Below are positions 25,652 to 35,712 of a stretch of DNA of 64,000 bases, in pieces (the first letter of the stretch is position 1; each line of letters begins with the position of its first letter). A program made the position numbers and the translations under genes. Below the pieces are notes generated by a model, which did no database searches, was not told the origin of the DNA, and saw nothing but the letters and a program-made list of their open reading frames with translations. The stretch is from an uncultured Dongia sp. (GTDB lineage: Bacteria; Pseudomonadota; Alphaproteobacteria; Dongiales; Dongiaceae): positions 124,001-188,000 of the forward strand of contig NZ_CAKZGO010000003.1 of assembly GCF_936916975.1 (NCBI RefSeq), written 5' to 3'.

Positions 25652-26401
25652 GTGACTATCCCCATGCGTAACAACAAAGGTCCCGGTGGCCAGCGCGGCG
25701 GCGGACAGCGTTCCGGCACCCGCGACGAAGGTGCCATCACCGGTCGCGGCCTGAAGACCCGCGTGAAGACGGCCCATAAGCGCACACTCTCTTCCACCTT
25801 GTGGCTCGATCGGCAATTGAACGACCCCTACGTCGCCGAGGCGAAGAAACGCGGCTATCGTTCGCGCGCCGCCTTCAAGATCCTGCAGCTCGACGAGAAG
25901 TATCACTTCTTCAAGATCGGCGGCCGCATCGTCGATCTGGGTGCCGCCCCCGGCGGCTGGACCCAGGTTGCCGTCGACCGCGTTCACTCGGCAGACGGTC
26001 GCGGCAAGGTGATCGGCATCGATCTGCAGGTGGTCGAACCCATTCCCGGCGCCACCATCATCGAGCTCGATTTCATGGATGCCTCGGCGCCCGAGAAATT
26101 GAAGGACCTGCTTCAGGGCCAAGCCGATGTCGTGCTCTCCGACATGGCGGCCTCCTCGACCGGCCATGCGCAGACCGACCATCTCAAGATCATCGATCTC
26201 GCAGAAACCGCGCTCGCTTTCGCCTGCGAAGTGCTGGCACCGGGCGGCACCTTCATCGCCAAGGTGCTGCAGGGCGGTGCCACCAACGAATTGCTGGTGC
26301 CGCTGAAGAAGCATTTTGCCAGCGTGAAGCACGTCAAGCCCGACGCCAGCCGCAAGGATTCCGCCGAGATCTACGTCGTGGCACAGGGGTTTCGCAGCTA
26401 A
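25652..26401 (+). CDS. rlmE: 23S rRNA (U2552) 2'-O-ribose methyltransferase RlmE/FtsJ
   Basis: A 249-residue protein with the FtsJ fold: [16 protein letters not shown] loop [20 protein letters not shown] and FIAKVLQGG, giving the K-D-K-E catalytic set. The first ~35 residues are a Gly/Arg-rich extension. The start is uncertain: GTG at 25652 follows GGAG by eleven bases, while ATG at 25664 is further away. It methylates U2552 in the A-loop of 23S rRNA. Likely co-transcribed with ppx. Confidence 0.92.
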   Translation: MTIPMRNNKGPGGQRGGGQRSGTRDEGAITGRGLKTRVKTAHKRTLSSTLWLDRQLNDPYVAEAKKRGYRSRAAFKILQLDEKYHFFKIGGRIVDLGAAPGGWTQVAVDRVHSADGRGKVIGIDLQVVEPIPGATIIELDFMDASAPEKLKDLLQGQADVVLSDMAASSTGHAQTDHLKIIDLAETALAFACEVLAPGGTFIAKVLQGGATNELLVPLKKHFASVKHVKPDASRKDSAEIYVVAQGFRS

Positions 26402-26452
26402 CACCACGCGCCTTGACCAATGCCGCTATCACCCACGACCGAAGCCCATCTG

Positions 26453-27370
26453 ATGACCATTCCCCTCCTCATCGACACGGACCCAGGCGTCGACGATGCC
26501 ATCGCGATCTGGCTGGCACTGGCGTCGCCTGAGATCGAGATCATCGGTCTCACCGCCGTGCTGGGCAATGGCCCGGTCGGGCCCTGCGCCGAGAATGCGA
26601 TCCGCATTCTCGACGTCTTCGGGCGCAGCGATATCCCGGTCCATGTCGGCGCGGCGCAGCCGCTCACGCGCAGCTATGCGCGCAAGGGCTGGGGCGTTCA
26701 TGGCGTCGACGGGCTGGGCGGCATCGGCCTTGCCGCACCTTCGCGCAAAGTCGACGGCGAGGATGCAGTAGGTTGGATGGCCAGCGTATTGGCGAAAGCG
26801 GTGCCCGGCAGCATCACCCTCGCTCCATTAGGCCCGCTCACCAACATTGCCAAGCTGCTGCAGAATCACCCGCAAGCCAAACGCGGCATCAAAGAAATGA
26901 TCGTCATGGGCGGCGCCACCAGGCCCGGTGGCGGCAATGCGACGCCCCATGCCGAGTATAATTTCTGGCTGGACCCTGAAGCGGCCGACATCGTCTGTGC
27001 GAGCGGCGTGCCCATGACTCTGGTCACGATCGAGACTGCCCGGCCGGTCAGCGCCACCCCGGCACGCACGGCGCGGATCGCCGCCGCCGGCAGCGTCGTG
27101 GCCGGCCACGTCGCCGACCTGCTGCGCGCCTATGTCCACGAATCGAAGGCCGATGCGCTGTTCGATCCGCTGGTCATGGTCTATCTGCTGCGACCGGATC
27201 TCTTCCGGCTATGCCACGCCCGGTTCCGGGTCGAGATCGGAGAGTCGCCACGGCTCGGCGCATTGACCTGGCAGCCATCGGTCGACAAGACGCCGCATCG
27301 CCTTTTGCAAGCCCCTGATCCTGATACCATTTTCGATTTCCTGGCAGAGCGCCTCCGACGGCAACCCTAA
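26453..27370 (+). CDS. Inosine-uridine preferring nucleoside hydrolase
   Basis: 305 residues from ATG 26453 (MTIPLLIDTDPGVDDA), the metal- and ribose-binding aspartate cluster that opens the IunH family. Also present are LAPLGPLTNIA and EYNFWLDPEAA, both conserved in the family. It cleaves the N-glycosidic bond of ribonucleosides for purine/pyrimidine salvage. An ATG 33 bases upstream is possible. It lies between rlmE and guaB and may share purine metabolism context with the latter. Confidence 0.9.
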   Translation: MTIPLLIDTDPGVDDAIAIWLALASPEIEIIGLTAVLGNGPVGPCAENAIRILDVFGRSDIPVHVGAAQPLTRSYARKGWGVHGVDGLGGIGLAAPSRKVDGEDAVGWMASVLAKAVPGSITLAPLGPLTNIAKLLQNHPQAKRGIKEMIVMGGATRPGGGNATPHAEYNFWLDPEAADIVCASGVPMTLVTIETARPVSATPARTARIAAAGSVVAGHVADLLRAYVHESKADALFDPLVMVYLLRPDLFRLCHARFRVEIGESPRLGALTWQPSVDKTPHRLLQAPDPDTIFDFLAERLRRQP

Positions 27371-29017
<1,647 letters not shown>

Positions 29018-29046
29018 GGCGACGCTTCAACATAAGTAACTTTTCT

Positions 29047-29136
29047 CGTCATGGTCCGCGAAGGCGGACCACCCACGAGTTTGGCGGTAACTGACGAAAG
29101 CAACTCGTGGGTCCTCCGCCTTCGCGGAGGATGACG
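29047..29136. repeat. 90-bp nested palindrome (MITE-like dispersed repeat)
   Basis: Two 35-bp arms (29047-29081 and 29102-29136) pair with four mismatches. Each arm is itself a hairpin (GGTCCGC-GAAG-GCGGACC and CCTCCGC-CTTC-GCGGAGG), and the mismatches between arms are compensatory within each arm. The whole sits between guaB and the RsmB-family gene, where it may act as a terminator. It looks like a non-autonomous repeat found in multiple genomic copies. Confidence 0.7.
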
Positions 29137-29157
29137 ATTGGCTTAGGAACACACAAC

Positions 29158-30540
29158 ATGACTCCCGGCGCCCGCATCCAAGCGGCCATCGAATTGCTGG
29201 CCGCCATCCATGGCGGATCGGCCCCTGCCGACCGCACTGCGGCGGCCTTCTTCCGCAACCGGCGCTATATCGGCGGGTCCGACCGGCGCGCGGTGCTGGA
29301 TCACGCCTATGCGGTCCTGCGCCAGAAGGCGAAGCTTGATTGGTGGATCGGCCGGTTCGATTCCGACCAGCCCTTGCCGGAGCTGGAGCGCGCCCGCATC
29401 ATCACCAAGCTGGCTTTGGTCGATGGCTGGAGCGCCGACAAGATCGCGGGCAGCTTCGATGGCGGCGATTATCGCCCCAAGCCCTTCAACCGCACCGAAC
29501 GCAACTACGCCGGCTTCCTGGAAGACGCTGATTTCAAGCACGGCATGCAGCCGAAATGGGTGCGCTTCGAATACCCGGAATGGATTGAGCCCAGCCTGGT
29601 CAGCCGCTTCGGCCCCGCCTTCGAGCAGGAGATGGCGGCCCAGGTCGAGGAAGCCGCCACCGACATTCGCACCAACACGCTGAAGGCCACCCGCGAGGAA
29701 GCCATCGCCGCCTTGGCCGAGGTCGATATCGTCGCGACGCCGACCGCCCTCTCGCCCTTGGGTCTCCGCGTCGAAGGCCGCCCACCGCTGGGTCAGTTGA
29801 AATGCTTCCAGGATGGCCTCATCGAGGTGCAGGACGAGGGCTCGCAGCTGGCAGCTCTGCTCGTCGATGCGCGACCCGGCCAGCGCGTGGTCGATTTCTG
29901 CGCAGGCGCCGGTGGCAAGACGCTCGCCATCGCTGCCGCCATGAAGAACAAGGGCAAGATCTTTGCCTGCGACACGCTGAAGGGTCGCGTCGAGCGCGCT
30001 GGCGATCGATTGAAGCGCGCCGGCGCCTTCAATGTCGAGCGCAAGGGCTTAGAGAGCGAGCGCGATCCCTGGGTGAAGCGCCATGCCGGCAGCTTCGACC
30101 GGGTGCTGGTCGATGCCCCCTGCTCCGGCACCGGAACCTGGCGCCGCAACCCGGACGCCAAATGGCGCCTGATCCCGGAAGACCTCGCGCGCCTCGTGAC
30201 CTTGCAGGGCAGCATCCTCGATTCCGCCCAGCGCCTGGTACGTCCGGGCGGGCGGTTGGTCTATGCGACCTGCTCGCTGCTCGCCGAAGAGAATGACGGC
30301 CAGGTCACCGACTTTCTCAGCCATCATCCCGACTTCGTGCAGGTGCCGATTGCCGATGTCTGGAAAGATGTCATCGGCACCGATTGTCCCGCCACCGGCC
30401 CGACCCTGTCGCTGACGCCGTTGCGCAACGGCACGGACGGTTTCTTCGTCGCCGTCATGGAACGCATGAAGCCGGCGTCAAAACCCGAAGGCAGCGCGGC
30501 TGAAACGCCAGAGACGCCCGTCGAGAATAACGAGGCCTGA
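29158..30540 (+). CDS. RsmB/NOP-family rRNA m5C methyltransferase
   Basis: 460 residues from ATG 29158, directly after the palindromic repeat. The N-terminal ~150 residues are a NusB-like RNA-binding helical domain. The catalytic domain has VDFCAGAGGKTLAIA (SAM loop), DAPCSGTGTWRRNPDAKW (one catalytic Cys) and YATCSLLAEEN (second Cys). It methylates cytosine in 16S rRNA or a related RNA. The last 63 bases overlap the convergent EamA gene. The C-terminal tail (EGSAAETPETPVENNEA) is acidic and outside the family core. Confidence 0.88.
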   Translation: MTPGARIQAAIELLAAIHGGSAPADRTAAAFFRNRRYIGGSDRRAVLDHAYAVLRQKAKLDWWIGRFDSDQPLPELERARIITKLALVDGWSADKIAGSFDGGDYRPKPFNRTERNYAGFLEDADFKHGMQPKWVRFEYPEWIEPSLVSRFGPAFEQEMAAQVEEAATDIRTNTLKATREEAIAALAEVDIVATPTALSPLGLRVEGRPPLGQLKCFQDGLIEVQDEGSQLAALLVDARPGQRVVDFCAGAGGKTLAIAAAMKNKGKIFACDTLKGRVERAGDRLKRAGAFNVERKGLESERDPWVKRHAGSFDRVLVDAPCSGTGTWRRNPDAKWRLIPEDLARLVTLQGSILDSAQRLVRPGGRLVYATCSLLAEENDGQVTDFLSHHPDFVQVPIADVWKDVIGTDCPATGPTLSLTPLRNGTDGFFVAVMERMKPASKPEGSAAETPETPVENNEA

Positions 30541-31410
30541 GCCGATCAGCCCCATGCCGATGAGGTGATGGGGTTCGATCACTTCGCCTAAGAACAGGAC
30601 ACCCAGCAGCAGCGCACTCACCGGGATGAGCAAGGTCACCAGCGACAGATTGGTTGATCCGGCACGGCGCAGGATGCGGAAGAAAATGACGTAGGCGAGC
30701 GCCGTCGAGAGCAGGGCCAGCGCGACGATGGCGCCCATCGTGCTCAAGCTCGGCATCGCCAGCGCCCAGGGCTGGTCGATCAGCAACACCGGCAGCAGCA
30801 GCAGGCATGTGCTGCCCGTCAACTGACCGCTCGCCACCACCAATGGCGGCCGGTCACGAAAGCGCCGCCCGAACACGCCGGCAAAACCATAAGACAGAGC
30901 CGCCGCCAGGATCGCGAGTTCGGCCCAAAGATGGCCGCCCAATCCGGCCACAACATCATTTCCAATCATCACGGCGACACCCGCCATGCCGGCCAGCACG
31001 CCAAGAACCTTCGCCGGTCCCGCGCGTTCATCCGTCGTGAAGACATGCGCCACCAGCACGGTGAAGAGCGGTGTCGTCGCATTGAGGATCGAGGCAAGGC
31101 CGGCCCCGATCGCCTGCTGACCCCAGAAAATGAGACTGAAGGGTATGGCGTTGTTGAGCAGTCCCATGATGAACACATCGCGCCAGAAGCCGAGATCCCG
31201 CGGCGCCGGCACGCGGAGGGCGACCCGCACGATATGCAGTGCTGCGGCCGCCAAGGCGACACGCATCAGTGCGACGGTGAGCGGCGGCACCTCTGCCACG
31301 GCGATCTTGGCAAAGAAGAACGACCCGCCCCAGAGCAGCGAGAGGCCGATGAGCAAGGCCCAGTCCTGCAGGGCCATGCGTGGGGCGGTGTTGGCGGGTG
31401 CAATCGACAT
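30478..31410 (-). CDS. DMT-superfamily (EamA) transporter
   Basis: 310 residues, ten hydrophobic helices in two EamA repeats, opening LIGLSLLWGGSFFFAKIAV; the second repeat starts near LWAELAILAAALSYGFAGVFGRR. Inner-membrane exporter of amino acids or other metabolites; the substrate cannot be told. It overlaps the 3' end of the convergent RsmB-family gene by 63 bases, so the C-terminal ~20 residues of each are encoded on opposite strands of the same DNA. Confidence 0.85.
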   Translation of the reverse strand: MSIAPANTAPRMALQDWALLIGLSLLWGGSFFFAKIAVAEVPPLTVALMRVALAAAALHIVRVALRVPAPRDLGFWRDVFIMGLLNNAIPFSLIFWGQQAIGAGLASILNATTPLFTVLVAHVFTTDERAGPAKVLGVLAGMAGVAVMIGNDVVAGLGGHLWAELAILAAALSYGFAGVFGRRFRDRPPLVVASGQLTGSTCLLLLPVLLIDQPWALAMPSLSTMGAIVALALLSTALAYVIFFRILRRAGSTNLSLVTLLIPVSALLLGVLFLGEVIEPHHLIGMGLIGSGLVILDGRLWRFSRAAFGF

Positions 31411-31461
31411 GCGTTTTTATGGCCGTCCCGACCGCAAAAGACTATCCGCTCCTTGCGCGGG

Positions 31462-32610
31462 TCATCCTGTCGTGTCCGATTTCCGCCAGTTGAGAGCCTG
31501 CGCCACCAGCTGATGGAAATGATGCACGGCATGTTCGCTGATGGCGCTGCGCTTGGCATCGACCACGAAACGGCCTTGGCGGTAACCGCGTGAGGCCATG
31601 CCGCGCTGGACCGATTCACACAGGCGATTGTCCTCGTCACTCAGGATCGTGCCGGCATATTCACTGGCAGCATCGAGTTGCGGCGTTGACTTGCCATCCG
31701 GCGTGTAGGAGATGGCGAGAAGCTCCGTCCGTGTCGGGCTGACGGGATTGAACCAGAACAGGGAGACGGCCGTATCGCCCGGCGTCAGATTGACCGTCGA
31801 CATCGGCCACAGCCACCAGAAAGCACTCTTCTGCACCGGCGCCTTCGGGTCGAAGGTATAGGCCTTGTTATCCGGCCGCACGCCGCTGCCGATATGCGAT
31901 GAATACTGCGCATGGCAGGTAGAATGATAGGTGTTGAGATCGACCAGATCGGCAAAGGCCGGATGTGCCGGGGCGCAGTGATAGCATTCCACGAAATTGT
32001 CGACCGCGACCTTCCAATTCGCTTCAAGCGTGCTGCTGAAGACTTGGCGGCGCTGCATCGTCGCAAAGCCTGGAATATGTTCATCCAGTTCGGCATCAAG
32101 TCCATCGAAGGCAACCGATGCTGCCGGCGCGTCATCATCCAGATTGAAGAACACGATATGACCATATGTCTCGACCCGCACCGGGGTCAGGCAGAACTCG
32201 CCATGATCGAAGCCGGGTAAATCCTCCGATCCGCGCGCTGAACGCAATTCGCCGGTCAGGTGATAAGACCAGGCATGATAGGGGCAGGTGATCACTTTAG
32301 CCTTGCCGCTGCCCGCCAGAAGTTCATGGGCACGATGCGCGCAGACGTTATAGAAGCCGCGCAGCACATTGTCCTTGCCGCGGCAGATGAACACCTTCTG
32401 ATCAAAGATCGCGGCGGTGACATAGGAGCCGATCTCGGAGAGATCATTGGCATGACACGCCATATGCCAGCCGCGATAAAAGATCGCCTCGCGCTCGGCT
32501 GCAAAGATGTCGGGATCGGTATAGAACCGCGCCGGCAGGGTATAGGACCGCGCCGGGTCCTGGTCGAGCGTGTGCTCCGGTTGTGCTTTGCCGACTTTCA
32601 GCATGACCAC
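31462..32610 (-). CDS. Rieske-type ring-hydroxylating / quaternary-ammonium oxygenase alpha subunit
   Basis: 382 residues. The Rieske [2Fe-2S] centre is NVCAHRAHELL and CPYHAWSYHL (C-x-H ... C-x2-H), followed by the mononuclear iron site DNFVECYHCAPAHPAF. The overall look is close to carnitine/glycine-betaine monooxygenase-type subunits (GbcA/CntA-like) rather than classical dioxygenases, but the substrate is not certain. No reductase gene is adjacent. A lone gene between EamA and a glutamine amidotransferase. Confidence 0.83.
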   Translation of the reverse strand: MVMLKVGKAQPEHTLDQDPARSYTLPARFYTDPDIFAAEREAIFYRGWHMACHANDLSEIGSYVTAAIFDQKVFICRGKDNVLRGFYNVCAHRAHELLAGSGKAKVITCPYHAWSYHLTGELRSARGSEDLPGFDHGEFCLTPVRVETYGHIVFFNLDDDAPAASVAFDGLDAELDEHIPGFATMQRRQVFSSTLEANWKVAVDNFVECYHCAPAHPAFADLVDLNTYHSTCHAQYSSHIGSGVRPDNKAYTFDPKAPVQKSAFWWLWPMSTVNLTPGDTAVSLFWFNPVSPTRTELLAISYTPDGKSTPQLDAASEYAGTILSDEDNRLCESVQRGMASRGYRQGRFVVDAKRSAISEHAVHHFHQLVAQALNWRKSDTTG

Positions 32611-32675
32611 CCTCCCTGCATGACGCTGGAAAGGCGAGCGTAGCCCGTGCGGTTACACGAGGGAAGAGCCGGCGT

Positions 32676-33416
32676 TTACGCCGCCCGTGCCTGCCGTCGC
32701 GCCTTGACGAGATCGGCCCAGCGGGTCGCCACCACCCGGCAGAAATCGTTGGCGGCCGCGATGTGCAGTTTGAACTCGGCGCGCGCGCGGTTGACGGCCT
32801 TGCTGCCTTCGACCTCGCCCAGTTTCTTCAGGATGACGTGGTTGAAATCCTCGATCCACATGGTGGCGTGGGCCGGGGTGATTTCGAAATGGCATTGGAA
32901 GCCATAGGCCGTGTCGCCATAGCGGAAAGCCTGGTTGGCGGTGGTGGCGCCGGTCATCAGGCGCGTGGCATTCTGCGGCAGCGCAAACGTGTCTTCATGC
33001 CATTGCATGATGTGCTGGCGCGGGTTTAGGTCGGAAAGCAGCGGGTCGCGCGTCCCTTCCGATGTGATGTCGATCGGCAGGAAACCATATTCGAACTCAT
33101 CATTCACGCGAACCCGCGCGCCAAAGGTGCGCGCGAGCAATTGCCCGCCCAGGCACAGGCCCAACAGCGGCTTGCCCTGATCGTGAAAGGCGCCGAGCAG
33201 ATCGCAGATGGGCGCGAAAGCCGGATAATCGGCATCGTTATGGGCATGCTGCGGGCCGCCCAGCACAACCGCGCCATCGAAGCCATCCGGTGTGGTGGGC
33301 AGATCCATGCCGTGATGCGGGGTGACCGTGACCAGATCGGCCCCGGCCGACACCAGATGGTCGCCCAAGAGCGAAATATGCGAGGTCGGATCGTTCTGAA
33401 TCACCAGCAGCCGCAT
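32676..33416 (-). CDS. Class I glutamine amidotransferase-like protein
   Basis: 246 residues with the nucleophile elbow GLCLGGQLLA (Cys) and a histidine-glutamate pair in QCHFEIT, the class I GATase triad. It starts MRLLVIQNDPTSHISLLGDHL, like the GuaA-type amidotransferase domain proteins that act on small gamma-glutamyl or amide substrates. No synthase partner is adjacent. Its reaction is not assigned. Confidence 0.82.
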   Translation of the reverse strand: MRLLVIQNDPTSHISLLGDHLVSAGADLVTVTPHHGMDLPTTPDGFDGAVVLGGPQHAHNDADYPAFAPICDLLGAFHDQGKPLLGLCLGGQLLARTFGARVRVNDEFEYGFLPIDITSEGTRDPLLSDLNPRQHIMQWHEDTFALPQNATRLMTGATTANQAFRYGDTAYGFQCHFEITPAHATMWIEDFNHVILKKLGEVEGSKAVNRARAEFKLHIAAANDFCRVVATRWADLVKARRQARAA

Positions 33417-33541
33417 CGGTCATCCCTTCGTCACGCGCAATGTCCGCAGGATGATGGGCATTTGCTGGACGCATGACAAGGGCTCGGCAATGCGCCAGAC
33501 GCATAGCGGGCGCGCATAACGGCACCACCATTCCAGCAAGC

Positions 33542-34417
33542 TCAATGCTGCAGATGCGCACCAGGAAAGAGCCGCCGTGTAAGCCCGCCGAACCTGCCGG
33601 CAATGACCGAGCCAGCATAGATCAGCCCCGCGACCAGCACGATGGCGGGTCCCGGTGGCAGATCGAGATGATAGGAACCCATGAGGCCGAGCAGACCGGA
33701 CACCAGAGCCAGGCTGCTGCCAAGCGCGATCATGCTGGCGACCGACCGCGCCCAGAACCTAGCGGCCGCCGCAGGCAGGATCATGAGACCCACCGCCATC
33801 AAGGTGCCCAGCGCCTGAATGGCCGCCACCAGATTGAGGACGATGAGGATGAGGAAGACCATATGGGCGAGCGCCCCCCGGCCACCCACCGCACGCAGGT
33901 AGGTGGGATCAAAACATTCCACCACCAGATTGCGATAGATCACCGCAAAGGCCAGCAAAGAAAGGATCGCCGTCGCCACCACAAGGATCAACCCATCGCT
34001 GCCGATCGACAGCAGCGAGCCGAACAGGATGTGGAGGAGATCCCGCGTGCTGCCGCGTAGCGAGACGATGAGGACGCCGAGCGCCAGCGACACCAGATAG
34101 AGGGCGGCCAGGCTGGTATCTTCCTTGATCGGTGTCAGGCGCGCGATAACGCCGCTCAGCAACGCCACTGCAAGACACGCGATCAGGCCACCGACACTCA
34201 TCGCCCAGAGATCGAGGCCGAACAGGAAAAAGCCGATGGCGACGCCGGGCAGAATGGCATGGGCCAGCGCATCGCCCATCAGGCTCATGCGACGCAGTTG
34301 CAGGAAAACGCCCAGGGGCCCGGAGACCAACGCCACGGCAATCACCGCCACCAGCGCACGGCGCATGAAGGCGAAATCGACGAAGGGGCCGATCAGGAAA
34401 TCATAGATCATGGTCAC
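33542..34417 (-). CDS. znuB: Zinc ABC transporter permease (ZnuB-like)
   Basis: 291 residues, eight or nine hydrophobic helices of the ABC-3 family: GVFLQLRRMSLMGDALAHAILPGVA near the N-terminus is the family signature. Its start overlaps the stop of the ATPase gene by four bases. With the ATPase it forms the inner-membrane part of a zinc (or manganese) importer. A perfect Zur box upstream of the operon favours zinc. No ZnuA binding protein lies in the window. Confidence 0.88.
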   Translation of the reverse strand: MTMIYDFLIGPFVDFAFMRRALVAVIAVALVSGPLGVFLQLRRMSLMGDALAHAILPGVAIGFFLFGLDLWAMSVGGLIACLAVALLSGVIARLTPIKEDTSLAALYLVSLALGVLIVSLRGSTRDLLHILFGSLLSIGSDGLILVVATAILSLLAFAVIYRNLVVECFDPTYLRAVGGRGALAHMVFLILIVLNLVAAIQALGTLMAVGLMILPAAAARFWARSVASMIALGSSLALVSGLLGLMGSYHLDLPPGPAIVLVAGLIYAGSVIAGRFGGLTRRLFPGAHLQH

Positions 34418-35211
34418 GCGGCACAGATATCCGCATCACCCGACCAGCCATCGGCCTGGCCGCGGGCAGCAGCCAGATTGGCGGCACTGAGCACATCGCG
34501 CGTCGATCCCCAGGCGATGGGCTCGCGCGCCAGCAGCAGGCAATCCGGGAAATGCGCCCGCACGAAATCGAGATCGTGGAGTGCTGCGATTACCGTGCGC
34601 CCTGATACGTGCCAGCGCTCGATGAGCGCCATCAGATCCTGCACCGTGCGCTGGTCAATCGCATTGAACGGTTCGTCGAGGATAATGAGCGAGGCGTCAG
34701 CGGCAATGAGGCGGGCAAACAGCACGCGCTGGAACTGCCCGACCGACAGGCTGGCAATCGGCCGGTCGTCCAAGCCAGCAAGACCCACTTCCGCGAGCGC
34801 CGCTGCCGACGACGCGCGCATCGCCGGCGACAAACGGCGGAAGGCACCGATGCGCCGCCAATGGCCGAGATCGACCACCTCGCGCACGGTCATGGGAAAA
34901 CTGCGGTCGACCTCTGTCACTTGCGGCAGGAAAGCGAGGCCCTTGCGATCCGCAACCTCGATCGAGCCACCATTCAGCGGCAGCAGGCCGACAATGGCCT
35001 TCAACAGCGTGCTCTTGCCCGCGCCATTGGGCCCGACCAGGGCCGTGAGGCTGCCCTTGGCAAAGGCGCCGGTCAGATGATGGACGGCCGGGTGGCGCTG
35101 ATAGGCGATGGTGACGTTGGCCAGCATGATCGCCGGATCAGTGACCGTCGGGCCGGCACGATGCTCCGTATGGGGATGGTGATGATCGGTATGAAGATGC
35201 GCGACGGCCAT
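34414..35211 (-). CDS. znuC: Zinc ABC transporter ATPase (ZnuC-like) with His-rich N-terminus
   Basis: 265 residues. The N-terminus HLHTDHHHPHTEH is a histidine-rich metal-binding tract. Then come Walker A GPNGAGKST, signature LSVGQFQRV and Walker B LIILDEP. It pairs with the overlapping permease and is preceded by a 30-residue membrane ORF and a Zur box. The His tract may sense or buffer cytoplasmic zinc. An internal ATG at ~35130 would remove the tract, so the longer start is worth confirming. Confidence 0.88.
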   Translation of the reverse strand: MAVAHLHTDHHHPHTEHRAGPTVTDPAIMLANVTIAYQRHPAVHHLTGAFAKGSLTALVGPNGAGKSTLLKAIVGLLPLNGGSIEVADRKGLAFLPQVTEVDRSFPMTVREVVDLGHWRRIGAFRRLSPAMRASSAAALAEVGLAGLDDRPIASLSVGQFQRVLFARLIAADASLIILDEPFNAIDQRTVQDLMALIERWHVSGRTVIAALHDLDFVRAHFPDCLLLAREPIAWGSTRDVLSAANLAAARGQADGWSGDADICAA

Positions 35212-35226
35212 GGCCCGGTTCCGCTG

Positions 35227-35319
35227 TCAGACCAGCGCCCAGCGCAGCAACAGCAACAGGCCACCGGCCAGAACTGCCGCCAGCATCAGGCGCTGTGTCA
35301 TGCTCATGCCAAAAGCCAT
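35227..35319 (-). CDS. 30-residue single-pass membrane ORF at head of the zinc operon
   Basis: Too short for the ORF track. The minus strand from the ATG at 35319 reads MAFGMSMTQRLMLAAVLAGG followed by LLLLLRWALV and a stop at 35227. GGAG lies nine bases upstream of the start. It is a single hydrophobic helix with one arginine near each end. It lies 15 bases before znuC and 38 bases after the Zur box, so it would be the first gene of a zinc-starvation operon. Possible small regulator or subunit of the transporter; function unknown. Confidence 0.5.
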   Translation of the reverse strand: MAFGMSMTQRLMLAAVLAGGLLLLLRWALV

Positions 35320-35356
35320 GGGCTTCGTCTCCGGAAAGGATCGCAGGGAATGTCAT

Positions 35357-35371
35357 TGTTATAACATAACA
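35357..35371 (-). promoter_or_regulatory. Zur box upstream of the zinc transporter operon
   Basis: TGTTATAACATAACA is a perfect inverted repeat (TGTTAT-AAC-ATAACA) and matches the alphaproteobacterial Zur consensus around GTTATnnnATAAC. It lies 38 bases from the 30-residue ORF, at promoter distance. The remaining 340 bases to the divergent ATP-grasp gene are AT-rich without a recognisable gene. Confidence 0.8.
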
Positions 35372-35712
35372 GCTAGCCCATCCATATCAGATTGCCGGCG
35401 GCTAGACATTCAATGTGGGCAATTTTCAAATGCGTATAACACGTATTTTACGTGAAAACATTTCATGAACACATATCTCTTGAAACCTTTATGCGCGCGC
35501 TTAGTTAATATGTCGCCGCCATTAGAAACGGCTCGTCTGCCCAAAATTTGGGCTATCCTGTCGATCTGATACGTGGTTGCCGAAAAATTTGCCAACCTTT
35601 CCAGGCTTAGTTTTCCTGACCCTCACTGGCATGAGGCTTGCTGTTCTGACCACCAAACGGCCGTTCCGGTCCATACGCAACGCTGCCGATAAAAGCGCCA
35701 CAGGGAGTTCAA

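Noticed and set aside
24503-26407. 634-residue minus-strand ORF opposite ppx and rlmE
   Set aside because: It spans two confidently identified plus-strand genes.
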